A DNA stretch of 64,000 bases from NCBI RefSeq assembly GCF_011075055.1, contig NC_058148.1, positions 2,499,322 through 2,563,321 on the forward strand, in the 5' to 3' direction. Of the stretch, positions 24,701 through 36,748 are shown piece by piece (the first letter of the stretch is position 1; each line of letters starts with the position of its first letter). The position numbers and the translations under genes are program-made. Origin of the DNA: Mangifera indica. Lineage: Eukaryota; Streptophyta; Magnoliopsida; Sapindales; Anacardiaceae. Below the pieces are notes generated by a model that had not been told where the DNA came from, ran no database searches, and worked only from the letters and a program-made list of their open reading frames with translations.

Positions 24701-26438
24701 TGCTTTAAAAATTTGGAGGCATTATTTATATGGAGTTAAATGTAATATCTACACCGACCATAAAAGTCTAAAATATTTCTTCACTCAGAAAGACTTGAAT
24801 ATGAGACAAAGGAGATGGTTGGAGCTAGTCAAAGATTATGAATGTGATATTAAATATCAGCCGGGTAAAGCAAATGTGGTAGCCGATGCCTTGAGTAGAA
24901 AGATTGCCATAGTTCACCTCACCATTCAGATAGAGTTACAAAAAGAGTTTCAGAGGGAACAGATTGAGGTGATAAGAAGTCAAGTGGCCAGATTGGAAAT
25001 TCAACCTAATCTCTTCAATGAAATAAAAGAGAAGCAAGTAGAAGATTTATGGTGCCAGAAAATAAGTCAACAGATATGCAAAGGGAAAACAACTGAGTTT
25101 CAAATGATAGATGGAGTGCTCAAGTTCAGAAACAGGGTATGTATTTCCCAAGATCTGGAGTTGAGAAAGAAAATCCTAAGTGAAACACATGATACACTTT
25201 ACACTGCTCATCCTGGGGGAGTAAAGATGTATCAGGATTTAAAGAAAACTTATTGGTGGATAGGTATGAAGAAAGATATTGGTGACTATGTAGCTAAGTG
25301 CTTGGTATGTCAACAGGTGCATCAGAGACCTTTAGGTTTGTTTCACCCACTTAGTGTTCCTGAATGGAAGTGGGAAGATATTTCAATGGATTTCATCATT
25401 GGCCTACCTCGAGTACAAAAAGGCTATAATGCATTATGGGTGATTGTAGATAGATTGACTAAATCGACCCATTTTATTTTAGTGAAAGATAGTTTCGCTT
25501 CAGATCAACTGGCCCAGATTTATATACAGGAGATTGTGAGATTACATGGTGTACCCAAAACTATTGTGTCAAATAGAGACCCCAGATTTGTTTCAGCTTT
25601 TTGGGGTAGCTTACAAAGAGCATTGGGTACTAGGCTGACATTTAGCACAACATATCATCCTCAAATAGATGGCCAAACTGAAAGGGTGAATCAAATACTA
25701 GAGGATATGTTGAGGGCCTGTTGTTTAGATTATAAAATGACCTGGCATGAAATGATTCCATTGATCGAATTTGCATATAATAATAGTTACCAGTCCACCA
25801 TTAAAATGGCCCCATATGAGGCTCTTTATGGAAGAAAGTGTAGATCCCCATTACATTGGGATGATATAGGAGAGCGAGATGATTTGAGTCAAGTTCTTAG
25901 GCCTGAGTTAACCCAAAGGATGGTGGAAGATATAAAGATTATCAAGACTAGATTGAAGCAAGCACAGGACAGACAAAAGAGCTATGCAGATTTGAAAAGG
26001 AAATAAGTAGAGTTTCAACAGGGTGATAAAGTTTTTGTGAAAGTAGCCCCTTACAAGCACGTGATGAGATTTGGAAGAAAAGGGAAACTTGCTCCAAGAT
26101 TTATTGGCCCATTTGAAATTTTAGAAAGAATGGGCAAGGTGGCTTATAGACTTGCACTTCCACCTAGTATGGATCGAGTTCATAATGTATTTCATATTTC
26201 TTTATTGAGAAAGTACATTAGCAATCCTTTACATGTCTTGAAATCAGATGATGTGGAATTAAAAGAAGATTTAGCTTATGAGAAGCAACTGGTGCAGATA
26301 CTAGACAGAAAAATAAAAGAGCTCCGAAATAAAACAATTTCATTAGTGAAAGCATTATGGAAGAATCATAAGGTGGAAGAAGTCACATGGGAGGTTGAAC
26401 AACAAATGCGAGAGAGATTTCCCAACTTATTTGTTTAA
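21777..26438 (+). pseudogene. gag-pol polyprotein of gypsy copy A, four stops and two frameshifts
   Basis: A single-frame Gag-Pol of about 1550 codons. Order: Gag with N-terminal arginine-glycine repeat, charged helix and gag domain (21777-22778); zinc knuckle CYRCRQPGHIAKDC (22905-22946); protease with DSGATHSFI (about 23123); reverse transcriptase with catalytic FIDD (about 24122); RNase H with [13 protein letters not shown] and [10 protein letters not shown]; integrase with HHCC zinc binding (about 25180-25320) and core; C-terminal chromodomain-like segment (about 26265-26430) ending RFPNLFV and TAA at 26436. Stops: TAG 22779, TAG 23052, TAG 23958 (in GYH-stop-VRI, where the family has glutamine), TAA 26004. 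Compared with copy B there is a one-base loss near 23092 and a one-base gain in an A-run near 23392. The second integrase catalytic aspartate is asparagine (SNRDPRF, codon 25572), and nine bases are missing after CQQV near 25318. Not functional. Confidence 0.95.
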
Positions 26439-26460
26439 ATTTCGAGGACGAAATTCTTTT

Positions 26461-26474
26461 AAGGGGGGAAGAAA
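26461..26474 (+). other. Polypurine tract of copy A
   Basis: aaggggggaagaaa directly precedes the 3' LTR and is identical in copy B (36735-36748). Confidence 0.9.
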
Positions 26475-28396
26475 TGTAACATCCAAATTCAGGTGTGTCA
26501 GTAAACTCCACTTTCAAAATTACCCCTAGAGTTGATTTTATAACTTGTTGTGTAAAGAAATTGCAAAAGAATTATAGAAAACTACTAAATGAGCAATATT
26601 TTTCAAAGGGGGTAAAATGGTCATTTTATAAAGATTCAAGGGACAAAGTGGGAATTAAAATTGAAGGGCACACTTGAAATTATATGGTGATGCTAAGGGT
26701 TTTTGGTAATTGGCTAAGGATAAAATAGTAATTTATGGAAAAGATTAAGGGCAAAATGGTCCAAGAGGTTTATAAAACATATAATCTATTCATCTTCTTC
26801 ATCATTGCCGAGAGAACTCCATTTTTTTTTAGTTAAAGCTTCCCTTAACCAAAATTCACCAAAAAACCTAGTTAAACCACCTAATTTCCAGTGCCTTCAG
26901 TTATAAAAAGTGTAGATCTGTCAATTCTGATCAGTTCTAAGGTAAAAAATTTAATTTTTAAGATATGTCAAGTTTAGGGTTTTGATGGATGATCATATTT
27001 TTGGTTGATTAAGGTTGCCAAAAAGAAGAAAAGAAGGTGAATAAGCTTAAATCACCAAATTAGCAAAGAAAAGGTAAGAATTTCATACTTTACATACTTG
27101 AAGTAAATTTGAGTTAGGTTATTTAAATAACCTTTACTTATATAAGTGTGTAAGGTATTAGAATTAAGGTGATTTATGCTTAAAAAGATAAAGAAATTCA
27201 TTAGGATTCATGATGTAATTTTTGGTTATAAGGGTAAAAAGGTAATTTTGGCCATAAGGGCAAAAATGTCATTTTATGTGATATAGGTTAATTTTGCTTA
27301 ATTATGTGCATAAAATGTGTGATAACCCTTATATTAAGCCTACATTGTATATTTTGAAATTAATTAAATGTATGAGATATATAAATGCATGAGAGGAGAA
27401 TATGATATTTGATAAGGAATGAAAAGAATCAGAGAAAACAATGAATGAGCATATTTCATATTATGATTATATATGCATACATGAGAAATCATAGCATATG
27501 CATGATTTAGAAAAAAAAATATAAAGAAAGAGGAAAAATATTTTCTAAGTCATGCATGCTTTCAGAAAATGGAAAACAAGTGTTTTTGGTTTTATAATGA
27601 CGCATATAATACAGGAAAGCAGAAAACATACTTAAAATCCTTACATGCGAGCTGTACTATGTGGACAACAAAGAAAATAATTGGTTGTACTGTGTGGACA
27701 ATCAACTGTACTGTGTGGACAGCAAAGAAAAATATTAGTTGTACTTGTGGACAGCTAAAGAAAAAAATATCAGCTGTACTGTGTGGACAGCAAAAGAAAA
27801 ATATCAGCTGTACTGTGTGGACAGCAAAGAAAAAAAATATGCGTGTAAGAGAGAATTATACTTTGTATGGTGACTGCAAGTACTGTCATATGTAGTCTAG
27901 ACCAGTCAATGAGAAAGAGAGAGAAATAAATTAGTAAATATTTTATGAAAGTTATTTGTATTAGAATTTTGCATACAAGCCTGTGTGGCTGATAAAGAGT
28001 TAAGAAAGATGTACGATCAGAAAATAGAAATGTCACGGCACTCATACATACATAAATCATAACGAGTGAATCATATCTGTATAGTAAGGAAATGAATAAA
28101 TGTGTGAAAGAAAAGAATTATGATATGTGTTAAATGCGTGTTCTGTGTCAATTATTTTGTTGTAAATAGTTCAGACATGTTGAATATGAAAAAAATTAGA
28201 AAAGAGTAATACTGGTATAAAATACTTTAAGTGTTGTGTATGATTTTCTTACTGAGCTATAGTCGCTCACTCCGTTTAATTTAATATTTTACAGGTAAAG
28301 AAATGCAGCAAAGGTTCTCGGGGAGTACTAGTGAGACATGAGGCTAAGGGAGGAAGGCACCATAATTTTGTTGATTTAAATGTTATGATGTATATG

Positions 28397-28470
<74 letters not shown>

Positions 28471-28723
28471 CTAGATTTGAAAATTGGTTATAAAGTTTCT
28501 GTGGGTGATAATTTTTTTTATGATAGTTATTATTATGTACTTATTTTATTTATTATGATTATGTGATGAAAATCCAGTCAATTGGTAGGACTGGTTTATG
28601 TGAATTGCTAATTGGGAGTGTTACAGGGCAAAATTATAAAGAGAAAAAAATTCCCCGAGCCCTCTAAAATAGGGAACTCATGCCGTTTTTCTGTAACACA
28701 CCTATTAGTTGGGAGACGTTACA
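26475..28723 (+). repeat. 3' LTR of gypsy copy A
   Basis: 2249 bp, tgtaacatcc to gacgttaca. Six minisatellite cores and a 70-bp TA run account for most of its length difference from the 5' LTR. Confidence 0.95.
28399..28468. repeat. (TA)n microsatellite, about 35 repeats
   Basis: An uninterrupted at repeat of about 70 bases. The matching place in the 5' LTR (21289-21302) has only 14 bases, so the run expanded after insertion, when both LTRs were identical. A similar run, about 45 bases, is in the 3' LTR of copy B near 38722-38767. Confidence 0.95.
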
Positions 28724-29594
28724 ATATCGACACAAGATCGTTCTTGATTACAATTACTAATAATCAAATCAACGTGGATCAAGTCTGGGAGTGTGACAAA
28801 ATAACACCTAACAAGGTGATCATAAGCAATGTTATATTTCTATCAATCCTCTTTATGATTTCTCTCTAACTTTTATGTTTCAAAAGAAACAAGAAAAATC
28901 CTTTTACTTCCAGTGAAGCCTATATGTTTCAATTTTGCTCGAGACTTATAAAGCATACTCATACACCTGTCATTCTGAAGGGAAACTTTATATTGAGACA
29001 CATGTTGTACCTTAACCTTGTACATGCATATATATCCATATACAGATAAATATATAATCAAGCATCCATATAATAAGTTTTACAAAACTCATAATTATAA
29101 TACATCATCCAATCTAAAATAATATCATAAAGTTAAGTAAAAAATAACCAAAAATTACTTTAAGACTCTCACTAACCTAAGACATCAAAAGATTCTAACA
29201 TACCCATATTCATTACATGACCTTTATAAACAATGGGTCTGAGTGCTTTAGTTAGGGGATCGGCCAACATCGCATCAGTACTAATATACTCCACCATAAT
29301 ATCTACTTTCTTTATGAGATCCTTGACTATAAGATATTTTATCTCTATATGCTTTGATTTGCTACCAAATTTATTGTTCTTGTAAAAGAACACAACTGTA
29401 TAATTATCACAGTAAATCACAAGCGGTCTAGAAATGGAGTCAACAATTCAAAAGTCAAAGATATAATTCTTCAACCATATGGCATGGGTAGATACCCCAT
29501 AGCAAGTAATAAATTCTGCATACATGGTTGAAGATGCTACTAATGTCTGCTTGACACTTTTCTAGGATATGACCCTACCTGTAAGCAAAAGATG
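28724..29594 (-). pseudogene. Copia element: RNase H C-terminal end and 3' UTR
   Basis: On the minus strand 29594-29172 encodes the last part of copia RNase H: KQTLVASSTMYAEF, then the catalytic-region text YCDNYTVVFFYKNN, SKHIEIKYL and ADPLTKAL, ending at a stop at 29172. In intact copia elements the first motif reads with serine-threonine-glutamate-alanine-glutamate; here tyrosine replaces glutamate in one position. Stops are present upstream of 29420. The stretch 29171-28724 is untranslated. The segment continues at 39061 across the copy B insert and at 19332 across the copy A insert. Confidence 0.9.
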
Positions 29595-31831
29595 TGTAAC
29601 ACCCGGATTCAGGTATGCCAGTAAACTCTACTTCCAAAATTACCCCTAGAGTGGATTTTATAACTTGTTGTTTAAAGAAATTGTAAAAAATTATAGAAAA
29701 TTACTAAATGAGCAATAATGTTCAAAGGGGGTAAAATGGTCATTTTAAAAGGATTTAAGAGACAAAGTGGGAATGAAAATTGAATGGCACACTTGAAAAT
29801 TATTTGGTGGTGCTAAGGATTTTTGGTAATTGGCTAAGGATAAAATAGTTATTTTTGGAAAAGGTTAAGGGCAAATTGGTCCAAAAGGCTTATAAAACCT
29901 ATAACCTATTCATTTTCTTCTTCTTTAGCCGAGAGCCTCCATAATTTTTAGTTAAAGCTTTCCTTCAAGCAAAATTCATCAAGAAACCTAGCTAAACCAC
30001 CTAACTTTCAGAGCCTCTAGTTATAAAAAGTGTAGATCTATCAATTCTGGTAAGTTCTAAGGTAAAAAATTTAATTTTTAAGAGATGTCAAGTTTAGGGT
30101 TTTGATGGATGATTATATTTTTGGTTGATTAAAGTTGCTGGGAAGAAGAAAAGAAGGAGGATAAACTTAAATCACCTAATTAGCAAAGAAAATGTAAGAA
30201 TTTCATACTTTACATACTTGAAGTAAATTTGAGTTAGGTTATTTAAATAATCTTTACTTGTATAAGTGTGTAAGATATTAGAATTAAGGTGATTCATGTT
30301 TAAAAAGATAAAGAAATTCATTAGTATTCATGATGTAATTTTTGGCCATAAGGGTATTTTAGACATTTAATATTTCTAGGGTTAGCTCAATGAATTTTGT
30401 GTGTTGAATATATGAGAAATGATGAATTGATGAAAGAATTTGCATTAAGGGTAAGCATGTAATTTTATCCATAAGGGGCAAAAGTGTCATTTTATGTGAT
30501 GTAGGTTAATTTCTACTTAATTATGTGCATGATATGTGGAATAACCCTTACATTAAGTCTATATTGTATATTTGAAATTAATTTGATGCATGAGATATAT
30601 ATAAATGCATGAGAAAATAAGATGATGTTTGATAAGGAATAAAAACAATAAGAGAAAACAATGAATGGACATATTTCATATTATGGTTATATATGCATAC
30701 ATGAGGAATCAGAACATATACATGATTTCAGAAAAAAAATAAAGAAAAAGGAAAAACATTTTCTAAGTTATGCATGATTTTAGAAAATGGAAAACAAGTA
30801 TTTTTGGTTTTATAATGATTCATATGATACAGGAAAGCAGAAAACATGTTTAAAATCCTTACACGCGAGCTGTACTGTGTGGATAGCAAAGAAAAATATC
30901 GATTGTACTGTGTGGACAGCAAAGAAAAATATTAGTTGTATTGTGTAGACAGCAAAGAAAAAAATAGTGAAATATGCATGTAAGAGAGAATTATACCTTG
31001 TATAGTGACTACAAGTACTGTCATATGTAGTCTAGACCGGTCAATGAAAATATTTGAAAAAAAAAAAAAAAAGAGAAAGAATTAGCAAATATTTTATGAA
31101 AGTCATTTGCATCAGAATCATGCATGCAAGCCTATGTGGCTGATAAAAAGTTGAGAAAGATGTACAATCAAAAAATAGAAAAGTTATGACACTCATACAT
31201 GCATAAATCATAACGAGTGAATCATATCGGTATAGTAAGGAAATAAATAAATGGGTGAATACATGTTTTGTGTCAATTATTTTGATATAAATAGCTCAGA
31301 CACGCTAAGTATAAAAGAGATTAATACTAGTATGAAATACTTTGAGTATTGAGTATGATTTTCTTACTGAGTCGTGGTTGCTCACTCCGTTTAATTTAAT
31401 ATTTTACAGATAAAAAGTTACAACAAAGGTTCCCGGGGAGCACTAGTAAGACATGAGGCAGAGGGAGAAAGACACCATAATTTTGTTGATTTATATGTTT
31501 TGATGTATATATGAATATATGCATATATATATATACACTTAATGTAGATATTGGTGGATATGTATATATATATATATAGCTAGTTATGAAAATTGGTTAT
31601 AAAATTTCTGTGGGTGATAATTTTTATGATAGCTATTATTATGTACTTATTTTATTAATTGTGATTAAGTTGACAAAAAATCCAGTTTGTTGATAGGACT
31701 GGTTTGTGTAAATTGCTAATTGGAAGTGTTACAGGGCATAATTAAAGAGAAAAAATATTCCCTAGGCCCTCTAAAATAGAGAAACTCTTGTCGTTTTTCT
31801 ATAACACATCTATTGGTTAGGAGAGGTTACA
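29595..31831 (+). repeat. 5' LTR of gypsy copy B
   Basis: 2237 bp, tgtaacaccc to gaggttaca, with tataaaa at 29891-29897 and three minisatellite cores. It keeps a segment (about 30350-30450, gtattttagacattt onward) that copy C and the 3' LTR of B also have but both LTRs of A lack, so A belongs to a distinct sub-lineage. Confidence 0.95.
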
Positions 31832-31835
31832 TTTT

Positions 31836-31847
31836 TGGTATCAGAGC
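31836..31847 (+). other. Primer binding site (initiator tRNA-Met), copy B
   Basis: tggtatcagagc four bases after the 5' LTR. Confidence 0.9.
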
Positions 31848-32051
31848 ACGATTTTGGGCACTTAAAAGTGGATAAAATAAGAATATGTTGTAATATAATA
31901 TAATATTTATATATAGTTTTGCATTCTAGTATTGCACATGTGCCCCTTATGTCTCACAGATTTGCTCCCAAGAATCGACTGCAGTAAGTTGTTTTCTTTG
32001 TCTATATTCAAAAAATAAAATATTATGTAATTACACTTATGCAGTTATTAG

Positions 32052-35000
32052 ATGAGGAGTACCACAAGACGAGAACGAGGAAGGGGTCGTGGAAGGGGTA
32101 TTCAGAGAGAGACGAGAGAACCGTCTAACCCTGCCCATCAGGTGGTTCAGGATTTAGGCTAGCAGAAATCAGAGATATAATCCCTCAGGTGTTGACTGAG
32201 AGTTAAGATAGATCCACACCTAAAAATATAGCCAAAGATGTCATTCGAGATGAGATTAGAAGTGAGATTCGTGAGGAGGTCATAAAAGAAATCAGAAATG
32301 AAATGAGGAATAAGGGAAGAGGAGAAGTTGGAGAGCAAAGAAGGCTTGAACCTATTTATTCCTTACCTAGTCAACATACCCCTCCTGAATTTAAACGTAC
32401 TAAAGATCCTTTGGTGGTTGATGAATGGATCAAGCAGGTGGAAAGTACTATGGATTTATTTCCTATGACTGATAGAGAAAAAGTTCGGTATGCCAATTTC
32501 TTAATAAGGGAAGAGGTCTGCGTATGGTGAGACTTAGTTAAAAAAACCAGAAATGTTGATCTGATGACTTGGCAAGACTTTAGAAGGGCATTTGAGGCCT
32601 AATACAGAACAGCTGATGTGGTAGCAGTTAAAGTTCAAGAGTTCATTTCTTTACAGTAGGGAGAGGGTTCAGTAAAGGATTATTCTACTCGTTTTGATGT
32701 CTTATCTAGTTTTGCTCTAGGTATAGTGAGTACACCTAGTCTCCGACTGGATAGATTTCTTTAAGGTCTTAGACCAGAGATAACCTTGCATGTGCTAGCT
32801 GGACCACAACCTTTTCAAACTTATGAAGAGGCATTGGAGAGAGCATTAAGGTTAGAGGTATATGTTAATAAGCTACCCAAGAATGCACCCTCTATGGCAA
32901 CACCTCTATCATTGATAGCACCCCAGACAGTGATGCCAAGTCAGTCAGCTCTACCTGTTACATTGACTGTTTCAGCACCCGTTATAATATCAGGGGGTAG
33001 TTCAATTGGCTTCAAAGCCATAAATAATAGGGGAAAAAAAATTCTAGTTAAAAGCAAGTAGAAAAGGCGGGAAAAGTGATAAAAAAACCTAGAAAAGAAA
33101 ATATTCCCCAGTGTCAGATTTGTGGGAGACGTCATAGCAGGGAATGTTGGTACCAGCAGAAACAGGTGATTTGTTATAGATGCTGATAGCTAGGGTATAT
33201 AGCAAAGTATTGCCAGAGTACCGAAGTGCTAGTCCAGATACAACCATAACAAAGCCTAATTCCGCCAGTGCAACCAGGGAGAGGTACTAATGCACGAGTC
33301 TATACAGCTACCCATAGTCAGGCAGATGCTAGCCCATTTGCAGTTACTGGTTAGCTCTTTTTCCACTTTGTTTCCTTATATGCATTGATTGATTCAGCAG
33401 CTACACACTCTTTTATTACACCAAGGTTTATTGAAAGGGTAGGTTTAATGCCTGTTAGATCTACCCATTCAATTAGAGTTGAGATGCCAAATGGTGGGAG
33501 TGTGATTACTGATAAGATGTTAAAAGACCAGAGGGTAGTGATACATAGGAGAGAGTTAAAGATAGACTTGATTGTCTTTGATATGCTCGATTTTGATGTT
33601 ATCTTGGGCATGGATTTCTTAGAAAGATATAGAGTCGAGATTGACTGTAGAAAGAAAAAAGCTCGATTCCAACTTGATAATGGTGATTACTTTAATTTCA
33701 GAGAGGGCCATCAGCCTAATATGATAATCAGTAGTGTAAAGGCACAAAAATTATTGAAAAAGGGGTGTATGGGATATTTAGCTCATGTGCTACATGAGCG
33801 TGATATTCAAAGATTAAGTATTCAGGATGTCCTATTAGTACGAGATTTCCCAGATATTTTTCCTGATGAGTTACCAGGTTTACCTTCAGAGAGAGAGTTG
33901 GAGTTTAGTATAGAGTTAAAATCTGGCTCAGCCCCAATTTCAAAAGCCTCTTACCGGATGGCTCTAGCTGAATTACAAGAATTAAAGAAACAGTTGCAAA
34001 AACTTTTAGATAAGGGTTTTATTAGACCTAGCCACTCTCCTTGGGGAGAAACCATACTATTTGTCAAAAAGAAAGATGGGTCGCTTCGTATGTGCATAAA
34101 TTATAGAGAGTTGAATAAATTGACAGTGAAGAATAAATACTCGTTGCCTCAAATTGATGATTTATTTGATCAATTGAAGGGAGCTTCTGTGTTCTCTAAA
34201 ATTGACTTGAGGTCGGGTTATCATTAGGTGAGGATTGCAGAGTAAGATATTCCAAAGACAGTTTTTTGGACTCGCTACGGGCACTACGAGTTTGTGGTGA
34301 TGCCCTTTGGATTGACTAATGCCCCATCAATCTTTATGGATTTAATGAATCGAGTATTTCAAGATTGCCTTGACAAATTCTTGGTGGTATTTATTGATGA
34401 TATCTTGATATACTCCAAATCAGAAGAAGAACATGTCAAACACTTGAGATTTGTGCTACAAAGATTGAGAGAAAAGAAATTGTATGCCAAATTCTCTAAG
34501 TGTGAATTCTGGTTGGATCGAGTGATATTTTTAGGACACGTGGTTACTAAGGAAGGTATAGCTACAAACCCCAGTAAAGTGGAAACAATACTTGAATGGG
34601 TGAAGCCGAAGACAGTGAAAGAGATCAGAAGCTTTTTAGGGCTAGCCGACTATTATAGGAGATTTGTACAAGGTTTTGCTTGGTTGGCCAAGCCATTTAC
34701 AACTCTTACTAGACAAGGAACTCATTTTCTATGGACTGAAGCTTGTGAAAAGAGTTTTCAAGAGCTAAAAAAGCGATTGACTATAGCTCCTATTTTAGTA
34801 TTACCAGAGGAGGGTGTAGACTATGATATTTATTGTGATGCCTCGCATAATGGTTTGGGAGTCGTACTGATGCAAAAGGGTAAGGTGATAGTGTATGCCT
34901 CTCGACAGTTAAAAGATTATGAAACACGCTACCCTACTCATGATTTAGAGTTAGCAGCAGTGGTTTTTGCTTTAAAAATTTGGAAGCATTATTTATATAG

Positions 35001-36712
35001 AGTTAAATGTAATATCTGCACTGACCATAAAAGTTTAAAATATTTTTTCACTCAGAAAGACTTGAATATACGACAAATAAGATGGTTAGAGCTAGTCAAA
35101 GATTATGAATGTGATATTAAATATCAGTCAGGTAAAGCAAATATGGTAGCCAATGCCTTGAGTTGAAAGATTGTCATAACTCATCTTACCACTTAGATAG
35201 AGTTAAGGAAAAGTTTCAGAGAGAACAAATTAAGGTGATAGGGAGTCGGGTGGCCAGATTGGAAATTCAACCTAATCTCCTCAATGAAATAAAAGAGAAG
35301 CAAGTAGAAGATTTATGGTGCCAGAAAATATGTCAATAGATATGTGAAGGGAAAACAATTGAGTTTCAAATGATAGATGACATACTCAAGTTCAAAAACA
35401 AGGTATGTATTCCCCAAGATCTGAAATTAAGAAAGAAAATCTAGAGTGAAACACATGATATACTTTACACTGCCCACCCTAGGGGAGTAAAGATGTATCA
35501 AGATTTAAAGAAAACTTATTGGTGGATAGGTATAAAGAAAGATATTAGTGACTATGTAACTAAATGCTTGGAATGTCAATAGGTCAAGACCGAGCATCAA
35601 AGACCTTCAAGTTTGCTCCAGCCACTTAGTGTTCCTGAATAGAAGTGGGAAGATATTTCAATGGATTTCATCATTGGCCTACCTCGAGTACAAAAAGGCT
35701 ATAATGCACTATAAGTGATTGTAAATAGATTGACTAAATCAACACATTTTATTCCAGTGAAAGATAGTTTTGCTTCAGATCAACTAGCCCAAATTTATGT
35801 ATGGGAGATAGTGAGATTACATGATGTATCCAAAACTATTATGTTAGATAGAGACCCTAGATTTGTTTCAGCTTTTTGGGGTAGTTTACAAAGAGCACTG
35901 GGTACTAGGCTGACATTTAGCACAACATATCATCCTTAAACAGATGGCCAGACAGAAAGGGTAAATCAAATACTAGAGGATATGTTGAGGGTTGTTGCTT
36001 AGATTACAAAATGACTTGGCATGAAATAGTTCCATTGATAGAATTTGCATATAATAATAGTTATCAGTCCACCATTAAAATGGCACCATATGAGGCTCTT
36101 TATAGAAGAAAGTGTAGATCCCCATTACATAGGGATGACATAAGAGAGCGAGATAATTTGAGTCAAGTTCTTGGGCCTGAGTTAACCTAGAGGATGGTGG
36201 AAGATATAAAGACTATCAAGACTAGATTGAAGCAAGCTCAGGACAGACAAAAGAGCTATGCAGATTTGAAAAGGAAAGAAGTAGAGTTTCAACCGGGTGA
36301 TAAAGTTTTTGTGAAAGTAGCCTCTTACAAGCACGTGATGAGATTTGGAAGAAAAGGGAAACTTGCTCTAAGATTTATTGGCCCATTTGAAATTTTAGAA
36401 AGAGTGGGCAAAGTGGCTTATAAACTTGCACTTCCACCAAGTATGGATCGAGTTCATAATGTATTTCATATTTCTTTATTGAGAAAGTACATTAGCGATC
36501 CTTCACATGTATTGAAATCAGATGATGTGGAATTAAAAGAAGATTTAGCTTATGAGGAGCAACTGGTGCAGATACTAGATAAAAAAATAAAAGAGCTCCG
36601 AAATAAGATAATTCCATCAGTGAAAGTATTATGAAAAAATCATAAGGTGAAAGAAGCCACATGGGAGGTTAAGCAACAAATGAGAGAAAGATTTCCCAAT
36701 CTATTTGTTTAA
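32052..36712 (+). pseudogene. gag-pol polyprotein of gypsy copy B, many stops and frameshifts
   Basis: Same domain order as copy A. Start at the conserved ATG (MRSTTRR) at 32052. Gag is interrupted by a one-base loss near 32140 and several CAG-to-TAG or CAA-to-TAA stops. The longest open stretches are 33385-34227 (protease to mid reverse transcriptase, the protease active site reading DSAATHSFI instead of DSGATHSFI) and 34294-35166 (reverse transcriptase with FIDD, and RNase H). Integrase pieces lie at 35460-36180; the second catalytic aspartate is kept (LDRDPRF), unlike in copy A. The C-terminal chromodomain-like end is at 36530-36709. Two stops sit at exactly the same codons as in copy A: TAG in the Gag-knuckle linker (33038-33040; copy A 22779) and TAG in GYH-stop-VRI (34228; copy A 23958). 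It does not share the TAG at 23052 or the TAA at 26004. Confidence 0.93.
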
Positions 36713-36734
36713 ATTTCGAGGACAAAATTCTTTT

Positions 36735-36748
36735 AAGGGGGGAAGAAA
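36735..36748 (+). other. Polypurine tract of copy B
   Basis: aaggggggaagaaa directly before the 3' LTR. Confidence 0.88.

Larger units (their letters stand above)
19328..28728 (+). mobile_element. Tekay-type Ty3/gypsy chromovirus, copy A (nearly complete, broken genes)
   Basis: A 9391-bp element (19333-28723) with 5' LTR, primer site, single gag-pol frame, polypurine tract and 3' LTR, inserted in the 3' untranslated part of the copia element. Flanking 5-mers are acatc (19328-19332) and atatc (28724-28728), a target duplication with one C-to-T change. The two LTRs differ at only about a dozen places over the first 850 bp, apart from minisatellite and microsatellite length, so this is the youngest of the three family members here. 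The long LTRs, tRNA-Met primer, the tail after the stop codon (tttcgaggacgaaattc) and a C-terminal chromodomain-like segment point to the Tekay/Del lineage. Confidence 0.95.
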
